Assembly (NCBI RefSeq): GCF_026151205.1
Contig: NC_087073.1
Span: forward strand, 1,880,501 to 1,944,500
Source: Bolinopsis microptera
Lineage: Eukaryota > Ctenophora > Tentaculata > Lobata > Bolinopsidae
Length of the DNA: 64,000 bases
Direction: 5' to 3'
The notes below the pieces were generated by a model. The model saw only the letters and a list, made by a program, of their open reading frames with translations, ran no database searches and was not told the origin of the DNA. A program made the translations under genes and the position numbers. Below, piece by piece: positions 12,212 to 23,645 of this stretch; within the stretch, counting starts at the first letter, position 1; each line of letters opens with the position of its first letter.

Positions 12212-12925
12212 TTAACAATGGACAAAAAAGTTGTAATTCAAAGTGCTGTATTGAAAAAGGACCGCAGGGCGCAGCAGGAATTTTGTTATTTTTGGTTGAA
12301 AGGAGAGTAAGACGGATGGTGAGAAAATATTAGAAAAAGTAGAAGAACTGTTCCAATAGATTGAAGTGAAACAACGCTTTGAAGCTGTTGGGATTGGAAA
12401 GAGATCAGCCGACATAACAAGACCAGACCTATCAAAATATTATTAACACATTCCATTAATTGACGATGTCACAGTGAGAAGCCTCATTGAGTGCGCGGCG
12501 TGGCACAGTAACGCATCGCGCTACAACACATTCCAAGCAATAATGTTCATGAGATTCACATACAACATAGCCATGTGTATACGCGTAATGCGGCGGTCGC
12601 GCGCTACTGCAAGCGAGAGGGTTGATTGACGATGTCAATCCGTCGAGATCGCTGCTGGTTGCTCTGCGAAGTTGTAGGTTTACAACCTACCAGAGCAACG
12701 ATCGACGACGTGAAGCAAAAATGCGAAGCAAGAATGCTAGTTTGCGCGGCGCGGCGAACTCCTCCAAGCGAGACTCGAGAGGGGTCTGGTTAGAGCAATT
12801 CATGAGATATTACTGAAATCGAAGGACCTGAGACTATTAGTCAGCACCACAAAACTGTTTTCGTCATTTCTTCGGGTCGGTGACCGGACCTGAAGAGCAA
12901 CCCTGCAACCCAAATACTTTACTTG
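12212..12925 (+). pseudogene. LINE ORF1-like pseudogene, copy 2, split by an insertion
   Basis: Segment 12212-12440 encodes EKVEELFQ, a stop, then VKQRFEAVGIGKRSAD, matching the IGEKPRFEAVRVGRKS block of copy 1. Segment 12786-12925 resumes the same protein with AIHEILLKSKDLRLL, matching VHQILLKVKNLRQC of copy 1. The roughly 345 bp between them have the GC-rich element words and no LINE similarity. The older retrotransposon was therefore interrupted by a younger element. Many stops; no function expected. Confidence 0.6.
12441..12785. mobile_element. Insertion inside LINE ORF1 copy 2
   Basis: The block separates two parts of one ORF1 relic. It contains TTGACGATGTCA twice (12461 and 12629), TAACGCATCGCGCTACAA, and an internal hairpin-like GTTGTAGGTTTACAACC. 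It shares sequence with 12070-12196 (inverted) and with 12940-13170 and 13425-13545. Exact ends and target duplication are not clear. Confidence 0.55.
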
Positions 12926-12939
12926 ATTCAATGATTCAT

Positions 12940-13380
12940 GTTCACGATGTCAATCCTTCCCATACCAGCTCGGCGAGGCCCACTGCCGCATGTCACCGAT
13001 CATTTACGGTTGCGAGAAGAATTATTTGATGCTCGGCGCGGCCCAGTAGTGCATCGCGCTACAACTCAGACACCATCTGCTCAGTGCTTTGAGTAACGAT
13101 CTCGATGGGTTCGATGCGAACTAGCAAGAATGCTAGTTTGCGCGGCGCGTCGAAGTCCTCCAACTCAGTGCTCATATTTATTGGGCCGTGCTCAGCCTGT
13201 CATTCCGCTTAATCTCTATTCATGTTTGTGAACATGATAGCCTGAGGTCCCCAGGTCTATGAAGTGATGTTATTTGTTGTAAGGACAAGATCCTAGAGTA
13301 ATTTAAATTATTTACGACATTGTCATATTTATTTTCGTGCTAGTCTTTTTCACTCGCCCCTTAGTATAGAGCCGCTCTGA
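12940..13380. mobile_element. Further fragments of the same GC-rich family
   Basis: Fragments with ACGATGTCAAT, GCGCGGCCCAGTAGTGCATCG, AGAATGCTAGTTTGCGCGGC and CAGCCTGTCATTCCGC. The last of these begins a 55-bp block at 13196-13254 that recurs inverted at 13551-13606. Confidence 0.5.
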
Positions 13381-13382
13381 CA

Positions 13383-13641
13383 TGGTTAGCAGCTAGTGGG
13401 ACTTGTGCCGGCTGCTAACATAATTGACGATGTCAATTCATCGCAGCTCGGCGATCAGGCCCAGTAGCGCATATCGCTGATCTTCATCTAGCGAGAAGCA
13501 TAATTGAGTGCGCGGTGCGGCCCAGTAACGCATCGCGCTACAAGTTACCTGGGGACCTCAGGCTATCATGTTCATAAACATAGAGATTCGGCGGAATGAC
13601 AGGCTGAGCGCGGCCCAGTAAGCTACAAGCTGCTAACCATA
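13383..13641. mobile_element. MITE with ATGGTTAGCAGCT termini
   Basis: The left end ATGGTTAGCAGCT at about 13382 and the right end AGCTGCTAACCAT at about 13630 are inverted repeats. The 260-bp interior contains TTGACGATGTCAAT, GTAACGCATCGCGCTACAA and the inverted copy of the 13196 block. No ORF. A non-autonomous DNA transposon by structure; superfamily unknown. Confidence 0.65.
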
Positions 13642-14046
13642 TGTAATGGGCGGGATATAAACACATTATTTCATTTCATAAATTTAGGAACTGTGAATCA
13701 ATCTAACTTTTTATAAAAATTGTTATTGCTAGAGTATTTAGATAGGGACCAATATATCTTTAATCTTGGTACAATCTGCGACCTTGAGTTACCCTAGCAA
13801 TAGCAATGCAACAGATCTATGACAAATCTATCCTATTCCTAAAGTCCCAGAATTCAGAAATCTGCAAGACTTTTACAATAGCAATTTTCGATTCGAAAAC
13901 AATCATCTACATACGAAACAAAGTATTTATTACCCTGCTCCTAGTCCAATGTGACAAAGATATCGTAAAAGACATAACTAAATAATTTAAACAATACGGT
14001 GTCACCTAATCTATTTAAATATCAACCTAATCTTTGTTTCACATTT

Positions 14047-14265
14047 CAGTGGCGTAACGAAGGGCCCCGCCGACCAAAACGTCGTTTGAATGTGGGAAAA
14101 TTTTGAAAATCTTAACTGAGGTACTAGAAAACTGCGCGTTTTGTTTTAGAAACACACTTTTTAAAAGATTTTACCGGTGTATCCTCTAAAATCACCTAAT
14201 TTGTACAATTTTAGGGAAGGACGCCCAAAGGGGAGGGGGGCGCCAACAGGCGACGTTACACCACT
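14047..14265. mobile_element. Small hAT-like element
   Basis: The ends AGTGGCGTAACG (14048) and CGTTACACCACT (to 14265) are inverted repeats matching at 11 of 12 positions, 219 bp apart. The start CAGTGGCG resembles hAT-type termini. No clear 8-bp target duplication and no coding capacity. Confidence 0.55.
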
Positions 14266-14816
14266 CCTTGTTCATTGTTTGAGTGGCGACTGCCTTGTTT
14301 GAAACAATTTAACTCTAACATGCCATGCACATAATTAAAGAACTAGATACTGGTACTGGTGAACCATATTTTTTCTGAAACGTGACAGTAATTAACCAAT
14401 TAACGTGACAGTAATTAACCAATTGGCTTTCAATTTCAGCATTAACCGATGAATACCTGGAATCAAAAATTATTTGAAATATCCAAACAAATATGGATCA
14501 CCTCCCCACCTTCACCAGTATCGAGATCTTCAGTCAGCCTATACTTACAGTGGATGAAGAACTGAAGACTTTCAAATGAACAGGCAGAAACAAAAAGCTT
14601 TTTCTCAATTGTTATGATAAGTTGTTGTTCATCCATCTGTTTTGTGTCAAGGGCCAATGTTTAATCTCAATGTTTTGTAGGCCCTTGTTACTTCATGGAG
14701 GGCAGTACTTCTGTTCAGTGTTCTGTGTAATTTCCAAAGATTTATTTCTAGATAAAAATCAAACCCGTTCCCGGCTAAAACTTTCCTAAGATTAAAACAT
14801 CCTCCTTAAAACATAT
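14266..14816. other. No gene seen; 3' flank of the LRR-like gene
   Basis: Contains a short direct repeat (AACGTGACAGTAATTAACCA, near 14380 and 14402). A 64-codon minus ORF at 14463 shows no domain and no splice context. Confidence 0.5.
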
Positions 14817-17699
14817 TTATTCTCCGTCAGACCGATCCACTCCGTTCTTCTCCTCGGCCTGCAGAAGATCTTTAACTGTTATTTTCTCTTCAGGATACGT
14901 GTCGTTTATCCAGGCTGGATCGTATCTGAAGTATCATTACTTTGGTTAGTTAAAGGATCATTCACATACCATATAACACAACCTTACCCCATATCTGATA
15001 TTCCACCTTATATCTTCAGGGCAAATAAACAAAGGGCCGGGTAGTGTTGACTGACCTGGACTCAGGGTAAATAAACAAAGGGCCGGGTAGTGTTGACTGA
15101 CCTGGACTCAGGGCAAATAAACAAAGGGCCGGGTAGTGTTGAATAAACAAAGGGCCGGGTAGTGTTGACTGACCTGGACTCAGGGCAAATAAACAAAGGG
15201 CCGGGTAGTGTTGACTGACCTGGACTCAGGGCAAATAAACAAAGGGCCGGGTAGTGTTGACTGACCTGGACTGCTCCATGACCACGTTGGTGAGAGACAT
15301 GGTGAGTTGTCTGGGAGAGTCCTCCTCGGGTTCATACACGGCACTGTTCTGATGATGATCCGCTAGGTTCAGGAAAGGAAGGTTGTGATGCAACATGAAC
15401 AGGCCCGGCTCTCCGAACCTACTCCACACAGTCATTTCTCTGATGATATTATTTTCAGTGTATATATAAAGTCTCCCGACGTATTATGATGTTATTATAG
15501 ACTCGATTATTGGCTTTAAGAGTTGATCTACCCTACTTTTAGAAACGTATCAGTAAATTAGTTTGTACGATCAACCACATCATGATATCATGGGCAATGC
15601 AATCCCCGTTCCTGTTAATTAATACGATTGTAGATTGCGAGACATTTCTCAGTAACATTTCTCGCTCCCTAAGGCCTAACGACATACCTAAGATTTTTGC
15701 AGTGTCTAATGAGAGCGAAAATGCTTCTGTATGAGATGCCAGACTGACTAAAATGAAACTCCTCCAGTCTGCCTTTGTGAGCTAGAGTCTCCACTGCATC
15801 GTCCAGGTTTGTGAACAGGTACCGTTGGTACCGGTCCTGTCGACCTGCGAACCCCAGCAAGTGAAGTACTCTGAGGTTGTCAAGTTGGGCCAGCGAGCTC
15901 ATGGTGCCACTATCAAGGATCATGTAATCGTCCCCTGTTGATCTGCTATCCATCGTCTTCCTGTAAACGTCATAGTTTTAGTATCTAACTTATGAATGAT
16001 TGTGATGCTATCGCTAAAGTTTTATCGATTACATGATTCATGACCACTTGGCACAGACCACAGCTCTTGCTTTACGAATAATGAACAGGAGTGAGATAAG
16101 AATTGATATTTTCGGAGCTTATTCTATAGTGATGTTCAATCTACAATCAATATTATAATTTCTGAGGCAATCTTCATATTACTAATCTCAAAATGTATCT
16201 TTAAATTTACTTGATCTTAAGAGATTCGAGCTGGGGAACAACAACGGGGAGAGACTTAATGAAATGAAGCGGCTCCGTCAATACCCCGGCACCATCCACT
16301 ATTTCAAGATGAGTTAACCCACTCCACTTAGCGAACACCTGGACAAAATGGGTCACTATCTACCTGTACTATCTAGTAATAATAAACTTAGCAAACACCT
16401 GGACAAAATGGGTCACTATCTACTTGTTCTATATAGTAATAATAAACTTAGCAAACACCTGGACAAAATGGGTCACTATCTACCTGTACTATCTAGTAAT
16501 AATAAATTTCATCAACACGACCAGATCAATGAGAAATCGTCTGCACAGATTGACCCTTTAAGCTTATAAAATGAGAAATTAAAAGAAAAAATAAATGTGT
16601 AAAATTTCTTACAGTTTTATACAGTTCAAGTTCCTGTTTATCTTTAAGTTGCTTCACTTCTTCTGCTATCTCATGTGACTGAACAATTTGAAGAGAATTT
16701 AACATTATATCAATAAAAGTTTGATACTTTGCCAACTTTTTGAGAATCATTCATTACAGCAAATTATTTTCACATTGAGAAACTAACCTTGCTCCCGAAT
16801 GAGGATATTCGGCGCCGAAGGCGTGCTGGAGGTTTTCGCTCTTCATCTTTGACCTCAGGAATCAGGTTAACGTGTCTTAGACTCAACCTGGTTTAAATCT
16901 CAAGAATTACTGGAAATACGTTCTTATTGTAGGATATATGTCTTTTTTATTTCTTTTAAGATCAAAGTATTTCTGATGAACACTGTTATGAAAGCATACC
17001 AAGTAGTATTGAAAATAATTCAAGATAACTTGCTACAATATCTTAACAGGAACAGGGATATGAATAATAAAGATTGTCGAATATTTGCAGTGAATATTGC
17101 TGTGAATATTGCTGTGAATTCCACTCCGCTAAAAACCTATCGTTGTCTCCGCAAGCAAACCGGGACCGGGACAGAAACAGTATTCAAAGATGCCTGATCT
17201 CTTCCAAATGTATCATGCTGGGTTAAACAGTCAGCCACAGTAATAAGTCCGATCTAGGAAGCATATTAAAAATATCTGGGAAACACACGAAAAACTATTA
17301 AAATTCTTGGAGGGGTTAAAGAAACATAAAGGATTATAGGTTATAAGAAAGTTTATTATTTACGAAAGTTTGTTTAACTATAATATTTATTAACTATAAT
17401 ATTAATTAACTATAAGCATTAGAAGATAAAATTCTTCAAGATTTAATCGTTTTAATAATATTTCAGATCAGAAACAAATTTAAGCTACGCTACTGGTTTA
17501 CCTCAGGACAACCTCCAAGATAAAGTACAGAAAAGAAAAAGAAGTTCTACCTTTCAAGGAGAATGTCCGTCTCAAGTAGAGAATGAGAGAGGTGGATAGG
17601 TTCCCGGTCGTTGCAACTTATCATCAGCTCCTTCGTTTCCTTCGCCAACTCGCTTAACTGTATGTTCACCGTTTGGTTGGATCCCTGTATTTCCATCAT
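14817..17699 (-). CDS. Leucine-rich-repeat-like protein, complete, 351 aa, seven exons
   Basis: Exons in phase: 17699-17551 (start MMEIQGSNQTVN), 16887-16788, 16735-16613, 16338-16211, 15960-15688, 15439-15266 and 14925-14817 (stop TAA). The sum is exactly 352 codons. An in-frame TGA precedes the first ATG. Leucine-rich-repeat-like pieces are LSLRHVNLIPE, LTHLEIVDGAG, LESLKIK, LDNLRVLHLLG, LEEFHFSQSGIS and CKNLREMTVW. The third exon is charged and helical (IAEEVKQLKDKQELELYK). The C-terminus is acidic (EPEEDSPRQL, then PEEKITVKDLLQAEEKNG). The style is like the LRR half of F-box or RNI-type proteins, but no F-box is visible. Cytosolic by lack of signal peptide or membrane segment. I do not recognise a named orthologue. 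The third exon's acceptor (CTCAAAAAG) is weak, so that junction is the least sure. Two junctions lie in tandem duplications. Confidence 0.8.
15027..15270. repeat. 46-bp tandem array over a donor site of the LRR-like gene
   Basis: Five copies of GACTGACCTGGACT-type junction sequence (donor at about 15051, 15097, 15169, 15215 and the real one at 15261) in 46-bp units with AAACAAAGGGCCGGG. On the minus strand each copy carries CAG then GTCAGT, the true 5' splice site of exon 15439-15266, so four extra donors follow it in the intron. Confidence 0.9.
16331..16515. repeat. 60-bp triplication over an acceptor of the LRR-like gene
   Basis: Three 60-bp units with AACACCTGGACAAAATGGG. The first contains the acceptor of exon 16338-16211; the other two lie upstream in the intron and keep the CAG/GTGTT junction. 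Confidence 0.9.
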
Positions 17700-17741
17700 A
17701 CTTCAAATGTGTCCTTCTAAAATAACAAAGGAAAATATATT

Positions 17742-17941
17742 TATTGTGTAGTGTGTAGTGTGTAGTGTGTAGTGTGTGGTGTGTAATGTGTAGTGTGTAG
17801 TGTGTAGGGTGTAGTGTGTAGGGTGTAGTGTGTAATGTGTAGTGTGTAGTGTGTAGTGTGTAGTGTTTAGTGTGTAGTGTGTAGTGTGTAGTGTTTAGTG
17901 TGTAGTGTGTAGTGTGTAGTGTGTAGTGTGTAGTGTGTCGT
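17742..17941. repeat. TGTGTAGTG minisatellite
   Basis: About 20 units of TGTGTAGTG with small variants (TGTAATG, TGTAGGG, TGTTTAG). It lies 40-240 bp upstream of the LRR-like start codon, probably in a 5' UTR intron, since TTATTTTAG precedes the coding exon. Confidence 0.9.
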
Positions 17942-18110
17942 GTGGACAGAACAAAAATATCTGACTACAGCTCTGTATTAAAAGGATACAAAATCAGGAG
18001 GCAAACCAATTTTTAATGGCTTGAAAGAGGATAGGGAGATGCCTTTTCCCAAAAATATCTGAATTTGAAATCATGTTTCCTGCTACATTCCAAGATAATA
18101 CCGTAACAAG

Positions 18111-18299
18111 TTGGACGAACCATTTAACGTCATTTCAAATAATGTTAAGCGACTTAAACACGATGAGGTTAGACTATTTGATTTAATTGTACGAAATGGG
18201 AGAAAGGCAGTCTTCGAGATCATGGCATTAACGGACAACGGTGTTTTTGTCTTTGAGGTGCTAATGAAATTACTGGCCAGGTTACCAGGAAGTAAGTAG
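18111..18299 (+). other. 62-codon ORF with a CARD-like stretch; inverted copy at 20345
   Basis: The segment DEVRLFDLIVRNGRKAVFEI then MALTDNGVFVFEVL resembles the middle helices of caspase-recruitment (CARD) domains, which join apoptosis and immune proteins. About 100 bp of it recurs on the minus strand at 20447-20345 with the reading frame kept (RNWRKAVFEIMALTDNGVF) and then diverges. No splice-joined partner exons are obvious. It could be an exon fragment of an unrecognised gene or a mobile element's coding scrap. Low confidence in the family. Confidence 0.3.
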
Positions 18300-19976
18300 G
18301 ATCAAATCACTGGCAGTTTGACAAATCACTGCCGCTAAAACGATTACCATAGAATCATCGTTGTCCTAATATTATGTTAACACTAAAGCTGTAAAGTGTA
18401 ACCCGGTACCTCGCTATTATTAATTATTATATCGCAGTTGAAATGCAATAGTATAAACCCGCCTATCATATTTGAAAACACACATAACAGTGTCGTATGA
18501 ATGTATGAACTCTTTCTACAGTCCAAACTGACCGCAATGAGTACACAACAGTGAATCTTGCAGCTAACCTAATCATGATTTATTTACCAACGCTGCATAT
18601 GCAGTAATGGGGGAGAGAGCGAGGAGGGAGAAAAAGAGAGACATTTTATGTCACATTAGTAGTACAAAACCATTAATTAATCCACTTACCAGTACCACCG
18701 GCCGATTTAAAAAATTTGCTTATTGGCTCCGTCAGAGTTTTGTCGAAACTATACCGAAAAAACCAGTCTCGTAACTCTTACCGTTTTCTTAATTAAGCCG
18801 CTCGGAAATTTCCCACACACACACATTCTGAGATTATTATTAAGATGATCGTAATAAGTTTAGGAAGACTTAGCCCGTTCTGAAAAATCCTCGGCCGGGA
18901 AAGAACACAAACCTCACAAAAATATTATTCCATATTCGAAAAAAATATCATAAATGTGATGAAAACTGCACAATGAAATTGCAAAGTAAAGTAACAGAAC
19001 AGAAAAGAGAACAGCAACGTTAACAGTTAATTATATTTCCGGCTCAGATCTCAAATATATACTGGAAATAATTCATTGATTGGATTTCAAGGATGTTTAA
19101 AAGGTTTATGTGAAGCCCCAAGCTCGCTGCCACCGATTCTACTCGGAGTAACAGAGTACTAAGAAAAGCAAAGTAAAGAAAAATTTCAGGGTTACAGCCA
19201 CTGTTAAACCCCCAGAAAAGATAACAGCAACGTTAATCATATTTCCGGCTCAGATCTCAAATATATGTTGGAAATATTTCATTGATTGGATTTCAAGGAC
19301 TAGGTTAAAAGGCAATAATTACATCATGATGTGATTTCGTATCATGATTGTCGAATTTAAACCGGAAATTTCAAGTAAACTCACTATATTGCAGGGTATA
19401 GATTGCCAGAAATCATGGAAATTATCTGGCAGGGGATATTTGTCCATGATCTCCCAAAACAAACTCTACTGAATGATTTCTTTTGTTTGTATGACAAATA
19501 TTATTATCATAAAATGAAGAGTGAAGACCATCCACCTTGATTGATATTCATGATGAAATTGAGATGTTTATGACTGAGAGATATAACTTTTGTAACTAAT
19601 ATAAACATATTTTCAATATAAAAATTGAATAAGGAGACATCTAATCATAACAATGTGTTTTGATAAGAATTCTACTATAATAGGTCAGGCTTGCAGAGAG
19701 TGAGCGTTTCGAACACCTAACAATAAGTATTAAACTACTACTTGTAGCCGCGATAGTTACACTTCGTGACTAAGTTGGCAAAGGCGATACTTGAATATGA
19801 CTTGCAATTTGATTAACTGTTCGCATCGTTATACGATTCTACTGCAAAACGTTTATTATATTGCAAAGTCTAGCATTCCGTGACCCCTATAGTCAAATTA
19901 CAAGCTGCTGGAGACGAATAAATAGAAAAAGAAAACGGATCAAATTCCGACCTTGAGTTCTTGAGATTACGCGCGC
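18300..19976. repeat. Non-coding stretch with a direct repeat (18998-19090, 19212-19301)
   Basis: Two roughly 90-bp copies share CAGCAACGTTAA, TTTCCGGCTCAGATCTCAAA and CATTGATTGGATTTCAAGGA at a 215-bp offset. Otherwise AT-rich without gene signals. Confidence 0.75.
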
Positions 19977-20163
19977 CAAAGTTTGAGGTTTACCTGTATT
20001 TACTAGTAACACTGGAACTTAAAGCAGCTCTAACTTAGTTGACCTTTCGCCTTTTTAGTTCTTAGATGAGTTTCAGTTAAACCATTTCAACCAAGAGACC
20101 GAAAAGTTAGAAACGTTTTAAGTTCCAGTTTGACTAGTTATTACAGGTAAACCTCAAACTTTG
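19977..20163. mobile_element. MITE with about 48-bp terminal inverted repeats
   Basis: The left end CAAAGTTTGAGGTTTACCTG and the right end CAGGTAAACCTCAAACTTTG are perfect inverted repeats, and the pairing continues with TAGTAACACTGGAACTTAAA against its partner. Total 187 bp with a central spacer. No ORF. A non-autonomous DNA element by structure. Confidence 0.85.
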
Positions 20164-20344
20164 ACAGTCTGGGCTCTGGCCTTAAGAAAGATGTTCATAC
20201 AATGAGGTTTCCTGATTCCTTTAAATTCGACTCAACAAAGTTGTCACTAGGTCTAAACGGAAACAATCAGATGTTGTGGTTCTATCATATTATCATAGGA
20301 CTCTTTTAACACGTAATACGTGTTACACGTAGTACGCGTTGAAT

Positions 20345-20447
20345 GAGTCAAAGACAAAAACACCGTTGTCCGTTAATGCCATGATCTCGAAGACTGCCTT
20401 TCTCCAATTTCGTACAATTAAATCACATAGTCTTACCTCATCGTGTT
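20345..20447 (-). repeat. Inverted copy of 18160-18262
   Basis: Reverse complement of the CARD-like ORF segment, with CACGATGAGGT at one end and GTCTTTGA at the other. Flanks differ from those of the first copy. Confidence 0.8.
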
Positions 20448-21494
20448 ACACGTAGTTACCTCAAATTCTCGCATACCGATGATTCTGGAGGGGGATTGTT
20501 TAAAACATATTATAAGTGATACGAAAAGTTTGTCTTTCACTGATAGCTGTAATCGTTCATGAGATTGCACGGACGTCGCAGGATGAGCTTAATGCCAATA
20601 AGTACAACTCGGTATAAAAATAATACTACCAATTTGTCTTTTACGTAGATTTAAGCGAAGAATTTTGTGAAGTACGTAAACCTAATTGAATTATGATTTG
20701 TTTTCTTTTATTTGTTCCACAAGTCTCTCTGCTAGAGCATACAGCTTTCTTTATGAAGGAGTTTCAGGAAAATCTATGTTTAACAAGAAGGCTAGCCCAC
20801 CAACGGGGAGTCAGAAATGGACATGGATTGATGAACAAAAAACCATTAAAATGGAATGAATGAGCAACGAGCACGAACAAAACAAACTGTCTCTGATAAA
20901 TCTATTTCTTGTTAACGCTAAACTGACGTTACAAGATCGATTCTTTCAGCGGATTTCATCGATAATACCATCGTGTATCGTGTGATAACAACGATCAATT
21001 ACCAAAGAGGTACTCGGATAAAGTAAAATCGCAAGCAACCTCCCTGGCCAGAGAGCGGGTGATTAAATGAGGAATGAGGACAAGTGGAAATTAATTGAAA
21101 CACGTACACATTAAAGGCAATTATAACTGTGCTCAGCTATGCTTGTTAAATAAGCTCCATTTTAATAGTTTTTGAATAGTTTCAACAATATCTAATGTTG
21201 TGTGAGTTTTTGACCTTGAATACTTCGGGCCGGTCCCCAACAAAAAAAGAAATGTCCCAGTGACTCCATAAAGAGGGTTGCAAAAGACTGAAAAAATCTG
21301 GGAGAGCAAACGATGAGGAGGAAGTGATTAGTGAACTACAAGTGCAGTGCAAGGTGATGATGATCCAATTTTCATGGATTATATATATCATATATGCGTG
21401 TCCAAGAGATACTGACACGTATCAAACTGGTGGGACCTTTCCGCAGAACCTTTAGCTTTCTGCAAACTTAACAATAATAGTCAGAGCGCCCAAA
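20448..21494. other. No gene seen
   Basis: AT-rich sequence. The 78-codon minus ORF at 21182 lacks any family or splice context. Confidence 0.5.
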
Positions 21495-22300
21495 CGTCTC
21501 GGACTAAAATGTCGATTAGAACGAAAAATGGCAGATAAGATTAAGCTATCCATTATCCCTGACCATTGCATATATGTTAACGGAAAAGTCTAGACTCTAG
21601 AGACAACAGTATACTTTGATACCCACGTCCCAAATCTGAGGTGACAATTTCTGCTTGAATTTCCTCGAAATCCAAGATTAAAACTGAAAATGACCGAGAT
21701 TCACAGCTCAGAAAAGTTTCCAAAAGTTCGATCTTTTTTGTTAATTATTTTAGTTATTATTTATTTTGAAGATTTTGCTCATGCAAAAAGCCTAGCTGAG
21801 CAATTTGGCACTAGAGATCATTTACCAAAAATACGGAGATAATTGTTGTGACGTAAGACGAATCTTCTGATTGAAAAAAAGGAGAACTGTGTGAGCTTAT
21901 CCCTGTTATTATTATATCCCTGGCCATTGCATATATGTTAACGGAAAAGACTAGACTAGACAACAGGGCCCATGCTTGTGCAGGAGCTGCATTTGCACTC
22001 AATATCTGTGTTTTGGTGACCCTCAGGTCCTTTGGTTACATACATTTTGTCCGAGACAATTTCAACTTTGACAATCCATGCTTAGAGGACAATATTATAT
22101 TTAACTAATTCATTATGTAAACTTGTATGAAATTGACTGATTTGAAAGATTCCAATAAAAGTATACTTTGATACCCACGTACTAAATCTGAGGTGACAAT
22201 TTCTGCTTGAATTTCCTCGAAATCCAACATTTAAACTGAAAATGACCGAGATACACAAAAGGGATTCATAGTGTATCTTTGTGTGCATATATTTATATAT
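21495..22300. repeat. Dispersed direct repeats of an unknown element
   Basis: CATTGCATATATGTTAACGG occurs at about 21568 and 21925. A 100-bp block from TACTTTGATACCCACGT to GAAAATGACCGAGAT occurs at about 21611 and 22155. TTGTTGTGACGTAAGACGAA with GGAGAACTGTGTGAGCTTAT (21844-21900) recurs at 23268-23320. An element family broken into pieces; no ORF. Confidence 0.7.
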
Positions 22301-22381
22301 TTGATTTCTAGCAATGTTATTTGATTTCTAGCAATTCTAGCAATGAGAAATGTAAATTTGGACTACACTTTATATATATTA

Positions 22382-22671
22382 CTAGAAAGCCCGTGGTCAC
22401 ATGGAGGAAGGTAATAGTATTCTTTGATAGTCAATTTTTTATCGCATCAAAAAATATCCGTCACAACCGAAGATAAAGCCGAATTAAATGTTAAACACTT
22501 TAAACACCACATAATTACCACAAAACCGATCAAAATGGCGCTCGCAAATCTTTGCACGTGAGCACCTGCACAATCCTCGTTACCGTGGTTACTTTGCAAC
22601 TACCTATTTCTCATCTATTTGCACGTGGGCGGTCGTGCAAACAAAGAGAATCTTTCGAATTATAATATAGA
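22382..22671 (-). mobile_element. Non-autonomous Helitron-like element, copy A
   Basis: On the minus strand it begins TCTATATTATAATTC and ends GGGCTTTCTAG, followed by T. A TC 5' end, a CTAG 3' end and insertion before T are Helitron hallmarks. Interior words GCACGTGGGCGGTCGT and ATATCCGTCACAACCGAAGA are shared by all copies. Confidence 0.75.
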
Positions 22672-22869
22672 CTAGAAAGCCCGTGATCGCAGGGAGGAAG
22701 ATAATATTAGTTTTTGGTAGTCAGTTTTTAATTTTTATAGCATCGAAAATATCCGTCACAACGTGCATGTTCGCGTTTACCATGGTTACTATGCAAATTT
22801 CTATTTCTCGTCAAATTTACACGTGGGCGTTCGTACGAACAAACTTAATTCTTTGAATTACAAGTAAGA
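22672..22869 (-). mobile_element. Helitron-like element, copy B, internally deleted
   Basis: Its CTAG end directly abuts the TC end of copy A, giving a head-to-tail tandem. About 100 bp of the interior is missing relative to A (no GATAAAGCCGAATT block). Confidence 0.7.
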
Positions 22870-23362
22870 TATTATATTTGGCAGCAAGGCAATTTAGATA
22901 ATGCAATGGCGGTCGCCCCCGGCCCCCCCCCCTCTTCCTACACCCCTGCCTCCCCCGAACTATTCAATACCGTAAAAATCGTCAAAGAGAGAAAACAAAC
23001 GTAATATTTTGTGCCGGGATATTGATAACACAAGTGCAAATAACGATGATTGAATCGTTATTGAGATTGTGTGCAGTGCTCGTGTAATGTGCAGTGCATA
23101 CCCTGGTCGCGTTATCTGGGACTGGGTAGAAACTACTCCTAGGCCTAATGTCCAGTATTCAGCGATCAAATTAGTGAATGTGGGGAGGTCGAAAATCCTT
23201 CAACAATGCCTGTGATACTTGGATTCTTGGACTCACTCCAAAAATACCGAGATAGGGTAAGATAACTGTTGTGACGTCAGACGAATCATCTGATTGAAAA
23301 AAGGAGAACTGTGTGAGCTTATAAATATTATATTATGATATTAATAGAATATTATAATATTA

Positions 23363-23612
23363 ATAGAAAGCCCGTGGTAATCGTATAAAAAAATATCCAT
23401 CCTAACCGAAGATACTGCCGATTATAATGCAATCGACACAACGAAATTACCACAAAACCGACCACAAGACCGATCTTTGCACGTGCACGTGTGCATTACA
23501 ACACCGTTGCTATGCAACCTTTTGGTTTTTACCTAACTTCCTATTTCTCGTCTGATTTGCACGTGGGCGGTCGTACATACATACATTCTACAGAATAATT
23601 CTTTGAATATTA
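23363..23612 (-). mobile_element. Helitron-like element, copy C
   Basis: Same interior words (AAAGCCCGTGGT, ATATCCATCCTAACCGAAGA, CACGTGGGCGGTCGT). The CTAG end is degraded to ATAG. Next to it, 23613-23645 is the isolated 3' tip of a plus-oriented copy. Confidence 0.7.
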
Positions 23613-23645
23613 ATAGCTTCCTCCCTGTTACCAAGGGCTTTCTAG

